DNA of 64,000 nucleotides from Brachybacterium sp. SGAir0954 (GCF_005490785.1 NZ_CP027295.1:3346112-3410111); one strand, 5' to 3'; positions 8,138 to 18,357 are shown, counted from the stretch's first letter. A program made the numbers and translations. Notes: a model not told the origin generated them from the sequence alone.

Positions 8138-8761
8138 ATGGTGCAGCTGTTCCCCCGGCGGCTCGAGCGCCCCATGTACGGACTGTTCGCCGAGCTCGCC
8201 GAGATCCAGGTGCAGGCCGCGGACACCCACTCGACCGTCCTCGGCTCGGGCTACCGCGAGCGGATGCGCATCGCCCCCCGCCTGCACGAGCACTCCACGA
8301 GCGCCGAGGAGCTCGTGCGCCGCATCGCGAACCGTCTCGCGGACTCCCTCATCACGCCCTACGAGGCGGAGCTTCTCTACTCCCTCGCCCTCACGGTCGC
8401 GGACTCGATCTCCGCGATGGAGCACAGCGCCGAGCTGCTCGTGCTCTTCCACAGTGGCACGCAGCCCACGCCGCTGCTCGAGGCGGCCAAGGGCATCGAG
8501 CGCTGCGCCGAGCTGACCGTCACCGCGAGCTGGAAGCTCGACACCGTGCGGGAGCTCGGCGACTACTACGCGCAGGTGCGCAAGGTCGCCCGGCAGGGCC
8601 GTCGGCTCACCCGCCAGGCGCTCGGGGAGCTCTACGCCCGCGGCGGCTCCGGGATCGACCTGCTGCCCCAGCGGGACGTGATCGACGCGGTGGACACGAT
8701 CGTCGAGCTGCAGGAGCGGGCGGCGCGCACCGCGGATCTGCTGCGCGTCAAGGACGCCTGA
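8138..8761 (+). CDS. DUF47 family (PhoU-like) phosphate transport regulator
   Basis: A 207-aa all-helical protein of the DUF47/PhoU-like family, thought to regulate the Pit-type transporter encoded next to it. The sequence shows the expected repeated helix pairs with conserved acidic positions (for example YEAELLYSLALTVADSISAMEH around 76-97) that bind metals in relatives. The ATG at 8138 is preceded by GAGGAGG. The stop TGA at 8759-8761 is one base from the GTG start of the phosphate permease, so the two are translationally coupled. The family and neighbour agree. Confidence 0.88.
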   Translation: MVQLFPRRLERPMYGLFAELAEIQVQAADTHSTVLGSGYRERMRIAPRLHEHSTSAEELVRRIANRLADSLITPYEAELLYSLALTVADSISAMEHSAELLVLFHSGTQPTPLLEAAKGIERCAELTVTASWKLDTVRELGDYYAQVRKVARQGRRLTRQALGELYARGGSGIDLLPQRDVIDAVDTIVELQERAARTADLLRVKDA

Positions 8762-8762
8762 G

Positions 8763-9776
8763 GTGACAATCGCGCTTCTGGTCGCCGTGGTGCTGCTCGC
8801 CTTCGTCACCGCGTTCTACACCGGGTTCCACGACGCCTCGAGCGCCGTCTCCACGACCATCTCCACCCGCTCGCTGCGGGAAAGCACTGCGCTGAACCTC
8901 GCCGCGGTGCTCAACCTCCTGGGCGCCCTGATCGGGATGCTCATCGTGCCGCTCAGCGTGGGCTGGGCGGTCTCCCTGCTGGGGCTGGGCCCGATCATCG
9001 CGGCGAGCGCCGACACCCCGGACCTCATCGGCATCGCGCTCGTGCTCATGCTGCTCGCGACCCTCGCCTGGGAGATCATCACCTGGTGGTACGGGACGCC
9101 CTCCTCGACCTGGCACGCCTTCCTCGGGGCCGCCCTCGGTGCCTCCGCCGCCCTCGGCGCCTTCGAGGCCTGGCTGCCCGTGATCGGCCTGCTCGCCCTC
9201 GCGACGCTGCTGGGACCGCTCATGGGCATGCTCCTCAGCATCGCCGGCATGCGGGGCCTGCTCGCGCTGGGACGCACCGAGCGGCTGAGGGTGGGGCACC
9301 TCCGCTTCGCCCAGACCGTCTCCGCGTGCGCGGTCGCGACGGGGCACGGACTGAGCGACTCCCGTCTCCCCTACGCGCTCGTGGTCCTCGCCTGCCAGGC
9401 GGCCGGCTTCCCGCTCGCGGACTCCCTGTGGCTGCTCGCGCCGATCGCGGTCGCGATCGCGGCGGGGACCCTCATGGGCGGCCACCGGATCATCCGCACC
9501 ATCGGGCGCCGGCTCACGTCGCTGAACTCGGCGCAGGGCTTCGTCGCGGAGTGCACCTCGGCACTGCTCATGGCCCTCGCCGTGGTCGGCTTCCAGGTGC
9601 CGATCTCGAGCTCCCACACGCTCGCCTCGAGCGTGGTCGGTGCAGGCGCGGCGATCGGTCCGCGGCACGTGCGCTGGACGGTCGCCGCGAAGATCGTCGG
9701 CTTCTGGATCGCGACCCCGATCGTGACCTGTGTGATCACGGCGATGGGGATGCGGATCGTGCTCGGGGCTCTCTGA
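8763..9776 (+). CDS. pit: Inorganic phosphate transporter, Pit family
   Basis: A 337-aa integral membrane protein with about ten hydrophobic segments. Both halves carry the duplicated Pit signature: the N-terminal GFHDASSAVSTTISTRSL replaces the usual GxNDxANxxxT form, and the second half has QTVSACAVATGHGLSDS. It imports phosphate as a metal-phosphate complex driven by protons. Start is a GTG at 8763. No ATG is available nearby, and the GTG sits one base after the DUF47 stop. The His in place of the usual Asn in the first signature (FHDASS) and in the second (GHGLSD) is a recognised variant in actinobacteria as far as I recall; transport substrate is inferred from family. Confidence 0.88.
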   Translation: MTIALLVAVVLLAFVTAFYTGFHDASSAVSTTISTRSLRESTALNLAAVLNLLGALIGMLIVPLSVGWAVSLLGLGPIIAASADTPDLIGIALVLMLLATLAWEIITWWYGTPSSTWHAFLGAALGASAALGAFEAWLPVIGLLALATLLGPLMGMLLSIAGMRGLLALGRTERLRVGHLRFAQTVSACAVATGHGLSDSRLPYALVVLACQAAGFPLADSLWLLAPIAVAIAAGTLMGGHRIIRTIGRRLTSLNSAQGFVAECTSALLMALAVVGFQVPISSSHTLASSVVGAGAAIGPRHVRWTVAAKIVGFWIATPIVTCVITAMGMRIVLGAL

Positions 9777-9833
9777 GACCTCTCGGAGGCGGCGTCGCTA
9801 TCCTTCCCGGGTCCCCCCGCGAAGGAGCCCCTG

Positions 9834-10625
9834 ATGTCCGACGGCGACACCACGGCACCCGGCCAGCGCCGGCGCCCCACCTACGGCCTGCCCGCCCCCA
9901 CCCCGCAGCCCGGTGACGCCGCCGCCCCGGGCGCGTACGGGAGCCCCGCACCGCAGGGCCGGTACGGCAGCCCGGCCCCGCAGGGCCAGTACGGCAGCCC
10001 GGCGCCGCAGGGTCAGTACGGAAGCCCGACGCCGCACGAGCCCGCCGCCTGGACCTCGCACGGCGCGGCCCCGTCCCCCGCGGGCGGCCCGTCGGCCCCG
10101 GCCCCCGCTCGTCGTCGCCGCGGGCTCGTCCCGCTGATCATCGGCCTCGCGCTGCTGATCATCGTGGGCCCCGCGGCCGCCGTCGGCGGGATCATCTGGG
10201 GGTTCAGCGGGGTCATGGGGCAGGCGACCGACGGCCCCACCGTGGTCCAGGGCACGAGCGGCACCGTCGAGATGGGCGAGGGCGAGATGCTCATCCTCTA
10301 CGTCCCGACGGCGGACGCCGGCGCCACCTGCACCGTGGAGGGCGCGAGCCCGTCGGACCTCACCACCGTCCCCACCTCCGGCACGATCACCGCGCCCGAC
10401 GGCACGTCCTACGAGCAGAGCCTCGGCGTCGTCGCGACGGCGGACACGACCGCCACGATCACCTGCACGGGGACCGAGGCGCCCGCCTACATGGGGCCGC
10501 TCGACGTGTTCGGCATCGCCCTGCCGCTGATCCTGGGGCCGATCATCGGCGTCGTCGTCGGGCTCGTCGGCCTGGTGCTCGCGATCGTGGGCGCCGTCCT
10601 GCTCGTGCGGTCCCGGCGGAGCTGA
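9834..10625 (+). CDS. Membrane protein with N-terminal YGSPAPQG repeats
   Basis: A 263-aa protein of unknown function. The first about 95 residues are disordered and Pro/Gly-rich, with four tandem 9-residue repeats (consensus YGSPAPQGQ). A membrane helix follows (LVPLIIGLALLIIVGPAAAVGGIIW, about 100-124), then an extracytoplasmic domain of about 100 residues with two cysteines (TCTVEG and TCTG) that may form a disulfide. A second helix precedes the basic end VRSRRS. The ATG at 9834 has an AAGGAG site 8 nt upstream. The layout (disordered cytoplasmic head, two helices, small external domain) is common in actinobacterial envelope proteins, but no partner is evident here. Confidence 0.75.
   Translation: MSDGDTTAPGQRRRPTYGLPAPTPQPGDAAAPGAYGSPAPQGRYGSPAPQGQYGSPAPQGQYGSPTPHEPAAWTSHGAAPSPAGGPSAPAPARRRRGLVPLIIGLALLIIVGPAAAVGGIIWGFSGVMGQATDGPTVVQGTSGTVEMGEGEMLILYVPTADAGATCTVEGASPSDLTTVPTSGTITAPDGTSYEQSLGVVATADTTATITCTGTEAPAYMGPLDVFGIALPLILGPIIGVVVGLVGLVLAIVGAVLLVRSRRS
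9936..10043 (+). repeat. Four tandem 27-bp repeats inside the membrane protein gene
   Basis: The repeats encode four copies of a 9-residue unit, YGSPAPQG followed by Gln or Arg. The middle two copies are nearly identical at the DNA level and the last has diverged (YGSPTPHEP). Confidence 0.85.
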
Positions 10626-10713
10626 GCCCCGATCTCCTTCCCCGGACCCGGACCGCGCGGTCCTCCTGTCTCAGGGATCGACCGCGCGGGCCACGGTCGG
10701 GGCCGGGGGCACC

Positions 10714-10755
10714 TAGAGTGGCCGCGTGACCCCGACCCCCGGAACGGAGTGGTGA
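10714..10755 (+). promoter_or_regulatory. Leaderless promoter and 9-codon leader ORF upstream of pgm
   Basis: A TAGAGT -10 box (10714-10719) stands 6 nt before a GTG at 10726. That GTG opens a 9-codon frame, MTPTPGTEW, ending with TGA at 10753-10755, 2 nt before the pgm ATG and in a different frame. Its end overlaps the GGAG ribosome-binding site of pgm. It may be a leaderless coupling peptide, or a chance reading frame in the pgm 5' leader. Confidence 0.4.
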
Positions 10756-10757
10756 CC

Positions 10758-12395
<1,638 letters not shown>

Positions 12396-12401
12396 CCCTC
12401 C

Positions 12402-12433
12402 CCGCCCGCGGTGCCGATCGGTGCCGCGGGCGG
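12402..12433 (+). terminator. Hairpin terminator after pgm
   Basis: Ten-nt arms CCGCCCGCGG (12402-12411) and CCGCGGGCGG (12424-12433) are perfectly complementary. The 12-nt loop itself contains the self-complementary CCGATCGG. It begins 7 nt after the pgm stop. Confidence 0.7.
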
Positions 12434-12672
12434 TCCATGTCGGGATGACCGCACGGTCACCATCGGGCTCCCGGGAACCTCGCGGGGGCCTCACGGAGGT
12501 CTCCCCGGTTGCCCGTGGCACCGTGCACACGTCCTTGCCCCGACCGCCGTTCCCCGCACATCATGAATGAGAAGGTAAAGGTTCGGTAGGGTAAGCTTCC
12601 CCGCTGGATCTGCCGCACGTGCCACGAACAGCCTGCCCACAGGACTACACCGGGAGAAGGGGGGTTTCGCCT

Positions 12673-14175
12673 ATGCGTCTGCGCTCACGACTGTGCGCCG
12701 GCACCGCGGTGCTCGCCCTCGGCCTCCCCGCCGCCGCCGCCCCGGCTCTTGCCGCGGGCGGGGACCAGGACTCCTCGGGCACGACCACCACCCAGCAGCC
12801 CGCGACCGTCTCGTCGAGCGCGACGACCTCCGGTGACGACGTCACCGTCGAGGTCACCCTCGGCACCGCCGAGGAGGACGACCAGGGCGAGAGCACCCCT
12901 GCCGAGGCGGCCACCCCCTCCGAGCGGACCACGCCCTTCGAGGACGCGCCGACGGACGAGCCCGACGCCACCCAGGAGTCGCCGCTCGCGTCGACGCCCG
13001 CAGCGGACGAGGACGGGTCCGAGGGCACCACGGAGTCCACGACCACCACGGAGTCCGGGACGACCCCTGACGCCGAGGAGACGACGACCGGGACGAGCGC
13101 GCCCACGACGCCCACGGAGTCGACGGACTCCGAGACGACGGCGGCCCCGGAGACCACGGAGCCCGAGACGACCGAGGCCGAGACCTCGAAGCCGTCGACC
13201 GAGCCGGAGTCGACCGAGCCCGCGACGACGGAGCCCACGCCGACGACCACCACCCCCGAGCCCACGGCCGAGGACCCCACCGACTCCCCCGTCGAGCCGG
13301 CCACGACGACCCCCTCGCGGACCCTGACGAGCTCTGAGAACACGTCGACCACCCCGACCGGGAGCAGCTCGGCGAGCGACGCCGGCGGGGACGAGGAGCA
13401 GTGCACTCCCGACCCGTCCGACGCCGGCGGCGACGACAGCTGCGCGTCCGACGGCGGCGGCGACAGCGGTGGGAACGGATCAGGCGGCAACGGCAGCAAC
13501 GGCGGCGGGACCGGCACGCCCTCCGCCCCGGAGACCCCGTCGGAAACCCCCTCGGAGTCGGAGTCTCCCTCCGAGACGCCGTCGGAGACCCCGACGAAGG
13601 ATCCGGGGACGCCGACCACGGAGCCGTCCACGACGAAGGCCCCGACACCCTCCACCTCGCCGGAGTCGGAGAAGACCACCGAGCCCTCCGAGACCACCCA
13701 GCCCTCCGAGAGCCCCAGCACGACCACCACGGCGCCGCGGAGCGAGCAGCCGCAGGACCCGGAGCCCACGAGTGAGCAGCCCTCCGCCCCGGTCGAGGAG
13801 CCCGTGCTCACCGCGACCGATTCCGCGTCGCCCTCGGAGTCCGCGAGCACCTCCGGCAGCGCTTCCACGGAGAGCACCACCACGAGCGGCGGCTCAGACG
13901 CCGGCGGCTCCACGAGCTCCGGCAGCGCCGACGGATCCGCCACCGAGGAGCCCGTGGCCCCGCCGACCACCCCGGACGACCCCAACGCGAGCGGCGGCCC
14001 GATCGTCCAGCTGCTCAGCGCGATCACCCAGGAGGACGGGAACGGCTTCGGCCGTCTGCGTCAGGTGCTCGTCGCGGCCCTCGGCATCGGCTTCCTGACC
14101 GCCGCCGGGTTCATCGGCGCGACCCTCCGCAGCCGCCAGGTCTCCGGGCCCCGCGGACACCGCCACCGTTCCTGA
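12673..14175 (+). CDS. Secreted, membrane-anchored Ser/Thr/Pro-rich mucin-like protein
   Basis: A 500-aa surface protein of unknown function. Residues 1-30 form a Sec signal peptide (MRLRSRLCAGTAVLALGLP, then an Ala-rich cleavage region APALAAG). Residues 35-455 are almost entirely Thr, Ser, Pro, Glu and Asp in short imperfect repeats (TTES, TEPETTE, SETPSE) with a Gly/Asn-rich island and two Cys near 250-260. A single C-terminal membrane helix follows (about 464-485) with a basic tail SRQVSGPRGHRHRS. There is no LPXTG motif. Such stretches are typical of glycosylated stalk regions. The ATG at 12673 follows GGGAGAAGGGGGG. The upstream 130 bp is relatively AT-rich with a possible TAGGGT -10 box at 12587. 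Confidence 0.8.
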   Translation: MRLRSRLCAGTAVLALGLPAAAAPALAAGGDQDSSGTTTTQQPATVSSSATTSGDDVTVEVTLGTAEEDDQGESTPAEAATPSERTTPFEDAPTDEPDATQESPLASTPAADEDGSEGTTESTTTTESGTTPDAEETTTGTSAPTTPTESTDSETTAAPETTEPETTEAETSKPSTEPESTEPATTEPTPTTTTPEPTAEDPTDSPVEPATTTPSRTLTSSENTSTTPTGSSSASDAGGDEEQCTPDPSDAGGDDSCASDGGGDSGGNGSGGNGSNGGGTGTPSAPETPSETPSESESPSETPSETPTKDPGTPTTEPSTTKAPTPSTSPESEKTTEPSETTQPSESPSTTTTAPRSEQPQDPEPTSEQPSAPVEEPVLTATDSASPSESASTSGSASTESTTTSGGSDAGGSTSSGSADGSATEEPVAPPTTPDDPNASGGPIVQLLSAITQEDGNGFGRLRQVLVAALGIGFLTAAGFIGATLRSRQVSGPRGHRHRS

Positions 14176-14226
14176 GCGCGTTCGCCCGCCCCGCGGAGGG
14201 TGTGGCGCGGCCGACGGCGCGCGGCC

Positions 14227-14748
14227 TCAGTCGCGGTCGCGCAGGGCGAGGCGCAGGTGCACCAGCAGCGAGGGCAGCGACCTCTGCATCTGGAGCACCG
14301 TGCGGTCGAACGCCTTCTGCCCGTAGTACCAGGGATCCTTGACGCCCAGCTCCGCCTCGCGGGCCTGCACCGGCACCGCGGGATCGAACTGCCGCCACAG
14401 CACGACGTCCGGCGCGGAGGAGCCCTCCGGCGCCTGATCGATCATGCGCCGCAGCACCTGCGCGTGCTCGGCCGTCATCGGCAGCACGAGATCCCAGGTC
14501 AGCAGCTCCGTGAGGTGGATCGAGCGGGCCGTGTGCTCGAAGGGGCGGGCGTAGCCCGCGCGCTCGAGGGCGACCTCGGTGCGCTCGTCGATGGGCTGCC
14601 CCTCCGCCTCCCAGCTCGTGCCGGCGGAGCCGATCTCGACACGGTCGGCGAGCCCGTCCAGGCGCACGGCCTCGCGCAGCATGATCGCCGCCGCCGGGGA
14701 ACGGCAGACGTTTCCGGTGCAGACGGTGAGGACGCGGAAGGGCTCCAT
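14227..14748 (-). CDS. Low molecular weight protein-tyrosine phosphatase
   Basis: A 173-aa cytoplasmic phosphatase. The N-terminal P-loop VCTGNVCRS carries the nucleophile Cys10 and Arg16 (CX5R). The general-acid loop is KDPWYYG near residue 140 (the DP motif of the family). Such enzymes dephosphorylate tyrosine on bacterial kinases involved in polysaccharide export, or arsenate and other small targets; the substrate here is unknown. The ATG at 14748 has no ribosome-binding site at normal distance, but GACAAT sits 6 nt upstream and may be a leaderless -10. It is convergent with the mucin-like gene and divergent from the acetyltransferase. Confidence 0.9.
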   Translation of the reverse strand: MEPFRVLTVCTGNVCRSPAAAIMLREAVRLDGLADRVEIGSAGTSWEAEGQPIDERTEVALERAGYARPFEHTARSIHLTELLTWDLVLPMTAEHAQVLRRMIDQAPEGSSAPDVVLWRQFDPAVPVQAREAELGVKDPWYYGQKAFDRTVLQMQRSLPSLLVHLRLALRDRD

Positions 14749-14907
14749 CGCGCCATTGTCGCAACTCCTGCGGGCAGGTGCGCGCCGTTCGTCCATGGCC
14801 CGTATGATGCTGGCGGAGGCGCCGGCCCTGGCCGTGCCCCGCACGGCATGAGTCCACCCCCGGTGGTCATCGCCCATCCCCCGCACCGACGGCTCAGGAG
14901 GACTGCC

Positions 14908-15393
14908 ATGGCCGACATCATCCGCGCCCACGACGACGACTGGTCGCTCGTGCGTGAGATCCGGCTCCGCTCTCTCAGCACCGACCCCGCGGCCTTCGGC
15001 CAGAGCTGGGAGAAGGAATCCACGTACGACGACGCCGTGTGGCGCCAGCGCGTCCAGGACGCCGCCTGGTTCCTCGCGGTCGAGGACGGCCAGCCCCTCG
15101 CCGTGGTCGCCGTCCGTCACGAGGCGGACTCCCCGGAGAACGAGCGCGAGCTCCAGGCCATGTGGGTCACCCCGACCTCCCGCAAGACCGGGCTCGCCCA
15201 GCGCCTCGCCGAGGCGGTCCTCGCCTGGGCCGCGGAGGACGGCGCCGACACGGTGACGCTCTACGTCGGCCCCAGCAACGTCGGCGCGACCGGCCTGTAC
15301 CGGGCCCTCGGCTTCCAGGACACGGGCGAGCGCTGGCAGATCGTCGAGGACGATCCCGACGGCGCCTGGCTGAAGATGGCCCGCGGCGTCTGA
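14908..15393 (+). CDS. GNAT family N-acetyltransferase
   Basis: A 161-aa acetyltransferase of the GCN5-related fold. The acetyl-CoA-binding motif A is at WVTPTSRKTGLAQRLAEAV (about 92-110), and motif B region YVGPSNVGATGLYRALGFQ is about 122-140, both canonical. The N-terminal segment VREIRLRSLSTDPAAFG resembles the subgroup that modifies small molecules, but the substrate is unknown. The ATG at 14908 follows AGGAGG by 7 nt. The gene at 15413 begins 19 nt after the stop, so it may be the first of three co-transcribed genes running to 17142. Confidence 0.88.
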   Translation: MADIIRAHDDDWSLVREIRLRSLSTDPAAFGQSWEKESTYDDAVWRQRVQDAAWFLAVEDGQPLAVVAVRHEADSPENERELQAMWVTPTSRKTGLAQRLAEAVLAWAAEDGADTVTLYVGPSNVGATGLYRALGFQDTGERWQIVEDDPDGAWLKMARGV

Positions 15394-15412
15394 GCCGCCT
15401 GCGGTCCCGCCC

Positions 15413-16609
15413 GTGCGCTCCCCGCTGCCCGCACCGCGACTGAACGGTCGCGGCGCGCCCGAGCACACCGCGCAGCCCCACTGGGCGGCGCGCGTGGAGG
15501 ACGCGAAGAACGTGGGCATCGGCCGGGTGCTGCGGCGCCTGGGCTGGGACCTCCGCCTGCAGCCCTTCCACGGCTACGGCAGCACCCGCTCCGTGCGCGT
15601 GCTCGCGAAGGTCCGCTACGCCTCGCCGCGCACCCCCGCCGACCACCACGACCAGCCCGTCGAGGACATGCGGCGGATGGCGGTGCGCGGCTGGCGGAAC
15701 TTCGCGGGCCAGGTGGCGCCCCACCGCACCGTGCACCTGCGCATCGGCGACCGGGAGATCACGACCCGCGCGGACCGCGCCGGCATCGTCGACGTGCGCC
15801 TCGACGTCGAGCTCGAGCCTGGGCACCACGAGGCGATCCTGTGGACCACCCCGTCCAACGCCGTCACCGCAGACGTCACCGTCGTCCCGCCGGACGCGGA
15901 GGTGGGCCTCGTCAGCGACATCGACGACACGGTCATGGTCACGTGGCTGCCGCGGCCGATGCTCGCCTTCTGGAACGCGTTCGTCGCCCACCAGTCCACC
16001 CGCAAGGTCGTCCCCGGCATGCCGATGCTCTACCAGCAGCTGCTGCGCGACCACCCCGGCATGCCGGTCCTGTACCTCTCCACGGGCGCCTGGAACGTGT
16101 TCCCCGTGCTGCGACGGTTCCTGTACAAGAACGGCTACCCCGACGGCCCCCTGCTGCTCACCGACTGGGGGCCCACGAACACGGGCATGTTCCGCTCCGG
16201 GCGCCGCCACAAGGAACGCTCCCTCGAGCACCTCGCCCGCGACTTCCCCGGCATCCGCTGGATCCTCGTGGGCGACGACGGCCAGCACGACCCCGCGATC
16301 TACGGCGACTTCGCGGCCGAGCGGCCCGATCAGGTCGAGGCCATCGCGATCCGTCAGCTGACCGAGCCCGAGCAGCTGCTCTCCCACGGCACCCTGCGCC
16401 CGCTCGGCGGCGGCACCCCGCGCGTCGCCCCGCCGCCCGGCACCCTCCCGGCCGCCGTCGGCGGAGCCTCCTCCGCCCCGGCGGGTGAGCCCACCACGGC
16501 GGAGGCCGACGCCCAGGTCCTCGCCACCCGCCCCATCCCTTCCGTCGCCGCCCCCGACGGCCACGGCCTGCTGCGCGCTCTGCGCAGGATCGGAGTCCTC
16601 CCCTCGTGA
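15413..16609 (+). CDS. App1-type phosphatase domain protein (DUF2183)
   Basis: A 398-aa protein whose central region carries the App1 catalytic domain, a HAD-like phosphatidate phosphatase fold. The nucleophile motif DIDDT occupies residues 169-173, and later YLSTGAWN and GDDGQHD match motifs II and IV. In yeast App1 this domain dephosphorylates phosphatidate; in bacteria the substrate is not established. Residues 30-160 form the DUF2183-associated beta-rich lead domain, and the last about 60 residues are Pro/Ala-rich linker. The GTG start at 15413 gives a Met-equivalent before the SPLPAPRL segment. The stop overlaps the next gene's GTG by 4 nt, so translation is coupled. Confidence 0.85.
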   Translation: MRSPLPAPRLNGRGAPEHTAQPHWAARVEDAKNVGIGRVLRRLGWDLRLQPFHGYGSTRSVRVLAKVRYASPRTPADHHDQPVEDMRRMAVRGWRNFAGQVAPHRTVHLRIGDREITTRADRAGIVDVRLDVELEPGHHEAILWTTPSNAVTADVTVVPPDAEVGLVSDIDDTVMVTWLPRPMLAFWNAFVAHQSTRKVVPGMPMLYQQLLRDHPGMPVLYLSTGAWNVFPVLRRFLYKNGYPDGPLLLTDWGPTNTGMFRSGRRHKERSLEHLARDFPGIRWILVGDDGQHDPAIYGDFAAERPDQVEAIAIRQLTEPEQLLSHGTLRPLGGGTPRVAPPPGTLPAAVGGASSAPAGEPTTAEADAQVLATRPIPSVAAPDGHGLLRALRRIGVLPS

Positions 16610-17142
16610 CCGGCACCGCCACCTCGCTCTCCCTCCGTCCCGCGGGCCCGCAGGACGTGCCGCGGATCGTCGAGATCGTCGAGGCCGCCTACCGCGGCGA
16701 GGGCGGCTGGACCACCGAGAGCTCCCTCGTGGGCGGCGCCCGCACCCACGCCGGCGAGGTGCAGGCGCTCCTCGGGGACCCGGACGTCGACCTCGTCGTC
16801 GCCGCCCCAGGTGAGGATCCCTCGGCCCCCGTCCTCGGCTGCTGCTACACCTCGCGCGACGGGGACCGCGCCGAGTTCGGCCTCTTCGCCGTCGATCCCG
16901 CCGCGCAGTCCGGCGGCATCGGCCGTGCGCTCCTCGAGGAGCAGGTGCGGCGCTGCGCCGAGCGGGGCGTGCGCGTCCTCGAGATCCACGTGCTGCAGTC
17001 GCGGCCCGAGCTGCACGCCTGGTACGAGCGCCACGGGTTCGTCCCGACCGGGCAGACCATCCCCTTCGCCGGCCGCGACGAGGACCTCAAGGTCCCCGGT
17101 CTCGGCATGGACGTCATGGAGCGGGACCTCACCGCGTCCTGA
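16606..17142 (+). CDS. GNAT family N-acetyltransferase
   Basis: A 178-aa acetyltransferase. Motif A, FAVDPAAQSGGIGRALLEEQ (about 101-120), includes the Q/RxxGxG/A acetyl-CoA loop, and the C-terminal ELHAWYERHGFVPTGQT is the usual motif B. The pattern after it (DLKVPGLGMDVMERDL) resembles acetyltransferases acting on small metabolites or toxins, with no firm substrate. The GTG start overlaps the upstream phosphatase stop (GTGA). It is the last gene of the presumed three-gene unit. Confidence 0.88.
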   Translation: MTGTATSLSLRPAGPQDVPRIVEIVEAAYRGEGGWTTESSLVGGARTHAGEVQALLGDPDVDLVVAAPGEDPSAPVLGCCYTSRDGDRAEFGLFAVDPAAQSGGIGRALLEEQVRRCAERGVRVLEIHVLQSRPELHAWYERHGFVPTGQTIPFAGRDEDLKVPGLGMDVMERDLTAS

Positions 17143-17247
17143 GCTCCGCAGCGGGACCGGGCACCGACCGGTCGAGCAGAGGCCCGACGTTCCCAGGATC
17201 CGGGCGCTGACCAGCATCTCCCCCTGCCGTCGGCCCTGCCCCGGCAC

Positions 17248-17253
17248 TATGCT
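17248..17253 (+). promoter_or_regulatory. -10 box of the aldo/keto reductase gene
   Basis: TATGCT lies 6 nt before the ATG. The intervening GGAGGC could also act as a Shine-Dalgarno site if transcription began further upstream, so leaderless start is likely but not certain. Confidence 0.45.
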
Positions 17254-17259
17254 GGAGGC

Positions 17260-18273
17260 ATGAGCAACGAGGCCTACACCCCCGCCGCCACGCGCTACGC
17301 GCACACCGACTACCGCCGCGTCGGCCGCTCCGGCCTCCGCCTCTCCCCCATCTCCCTGGGCCTGTGGCAGAACTTCGGCGCCGGCCGCGACCCGGAGCTG
17401 CTGCGCTCGATCGTGCGCCGCGCCGTGGACCTCGGCGTCACCCACCTCGACCTCGCGAACAACTACGGCCCGCCGCCCGGATCCGCGGAGGAGAACATCG
17501 GCCGGATCCTCGCCCAGGACTTCTCCGGGCACCGCGACGAGCTGGTCATCTCCACGAAGGCCGGCTACACCATGTGGGACGGCCCCTACGGCGACTGGGG
17601 CTCCCGCAAGTACCTGCTGTCCTCCCTCGACCAGTCGCTCGAGCGCCTGGACCTCGAGTACGTCGACATCTTCTACCACCACCGCGAGGATCCCGAGACG
17701 CCGCTCGAGGAGACCATGGGCGCCCTCGACCAGGCCGTGAAGAGCGGCCGCGCCCTCTACGCGGGCATCTCCAACTACTCCCCCGAGCGGACCCGCCAGG
17801 CCGCCCGGATCCTCGGCGACCTCGGCACGCCGCTGCTGATCCACCAGCCGTCGTACTCGATGTTCAACCGCCACGTCGAGAACGGCCTGCTCGACGCGGT
17901 CGAGGACCTCGGTGTGGGCCTCGCCGTCTTCTCCCCGCTGCAGCAGGGCCTGCTCACCAACCGCTACCAGCAGGGCGTCCCCCAGGGCTCGCGCGCCCGG
18001 ACCAGCGGCTCGCTCTCCGAGGAGAAGATCAGCGACCCGCTCTACCAGGAGCGTGTGCGCGGCCTCTCCGCGATCGCCCACGACCGCGGGCAGAGCCTCG
18101 CCCAGCTCGCCCTCGCCTGGGTGCTGCGCCACCCGCAGGTCGCGACGGCTCTCGTGGGCGCCTCCTCGGTCCAGCAGCTCGAGCAGAACATCTCCGCGCT
18201 CGAGAACCTCACCTTCACCGAGGACGAGCTCGCCGCGATCGACGAGTTCGCGGTGGACGGCACCGCCCGCTGA
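17260..18273 (+). CDS. Aldo/keto reductase (YghZ / L-glyceraldehyde-3-phosphate reductase type)
   Basis: A 337-aa NADPH-dependent reductase with a TIM-barrel fold. The catalytic tetrad is visible: Asp in THLDLANNYG, the Tyr in NNYGPPPGSAEENIG, Lys in STKAGYTMW and His in YHHRED. The NNYGPPPGSAEENIG, YGDWGSRKYLLSSLDQSL and RHVENGLLDA segments are hallmarks of the MgrA/YghZ group, which reduces methylglyoxal, L-glyceraldehyde 3-phosphate or similar aldehydes. The C-terminal cofactor site GASSVQQLEQN is intact. It is monocistronic, with a -10 box directly upstream, and is followed by a stretch without intact genes. Confidence 0.92.
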   Translation: MSNEAYTPAATRYAHTDYRRVGRSGLRLSPISLGLWQNFGAGRDPELLRSIVRRAVDLGVTHLDLANNYGPPPGSAEENIGRILAQDFSGHRDELVISTKAGYTMWDGPYGDWGSRKYLLSSLDQSLERLDLEYVDIFYHHREDPETPLEETMGALDQAVKSGRALYAGISNYSPERTRQAARILGDLGTPLLIHQPSYSMFNRHVENGLLDAVEDLGVGLAVFSPLQQGLLTNRYQQGVPQGSRARTSGSLSEEKISDPLYQERVRGLSAIAHDRGQSLAQLALAWVLRHPQVATALVGASSVQQLEQNISALENLTFTEDELAAIDEFAVDGTAR

Positions 18274-18357
18274 CCCCTGGGCGCCGGCGCGGCGCCGGCC
18301 GGAGCCCGAGCCCCACGCGCCTCCCGCCCCCACTCCCGCTCCCGCGAGCCGGCCCAG

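Noticed and set aside
12572..12597. Possible DtxR/IdeR iron box upstream of the mucin-like gene
   Set aside because: Alignment with the 19-bp consensus TTAGGTTAGGCTAACCTAA gives only about 8 matches, and the right half is missing.
12645..14027. Minus-strand 460-codon frame rich in Val/Ser/Gly opposite the mucin-like gene
   Set aside because: The skewed Thr/Ser codon use of the real gene leaves its reverse frame open; the real gene has signal peptide, anchor and ribosome-binding site.
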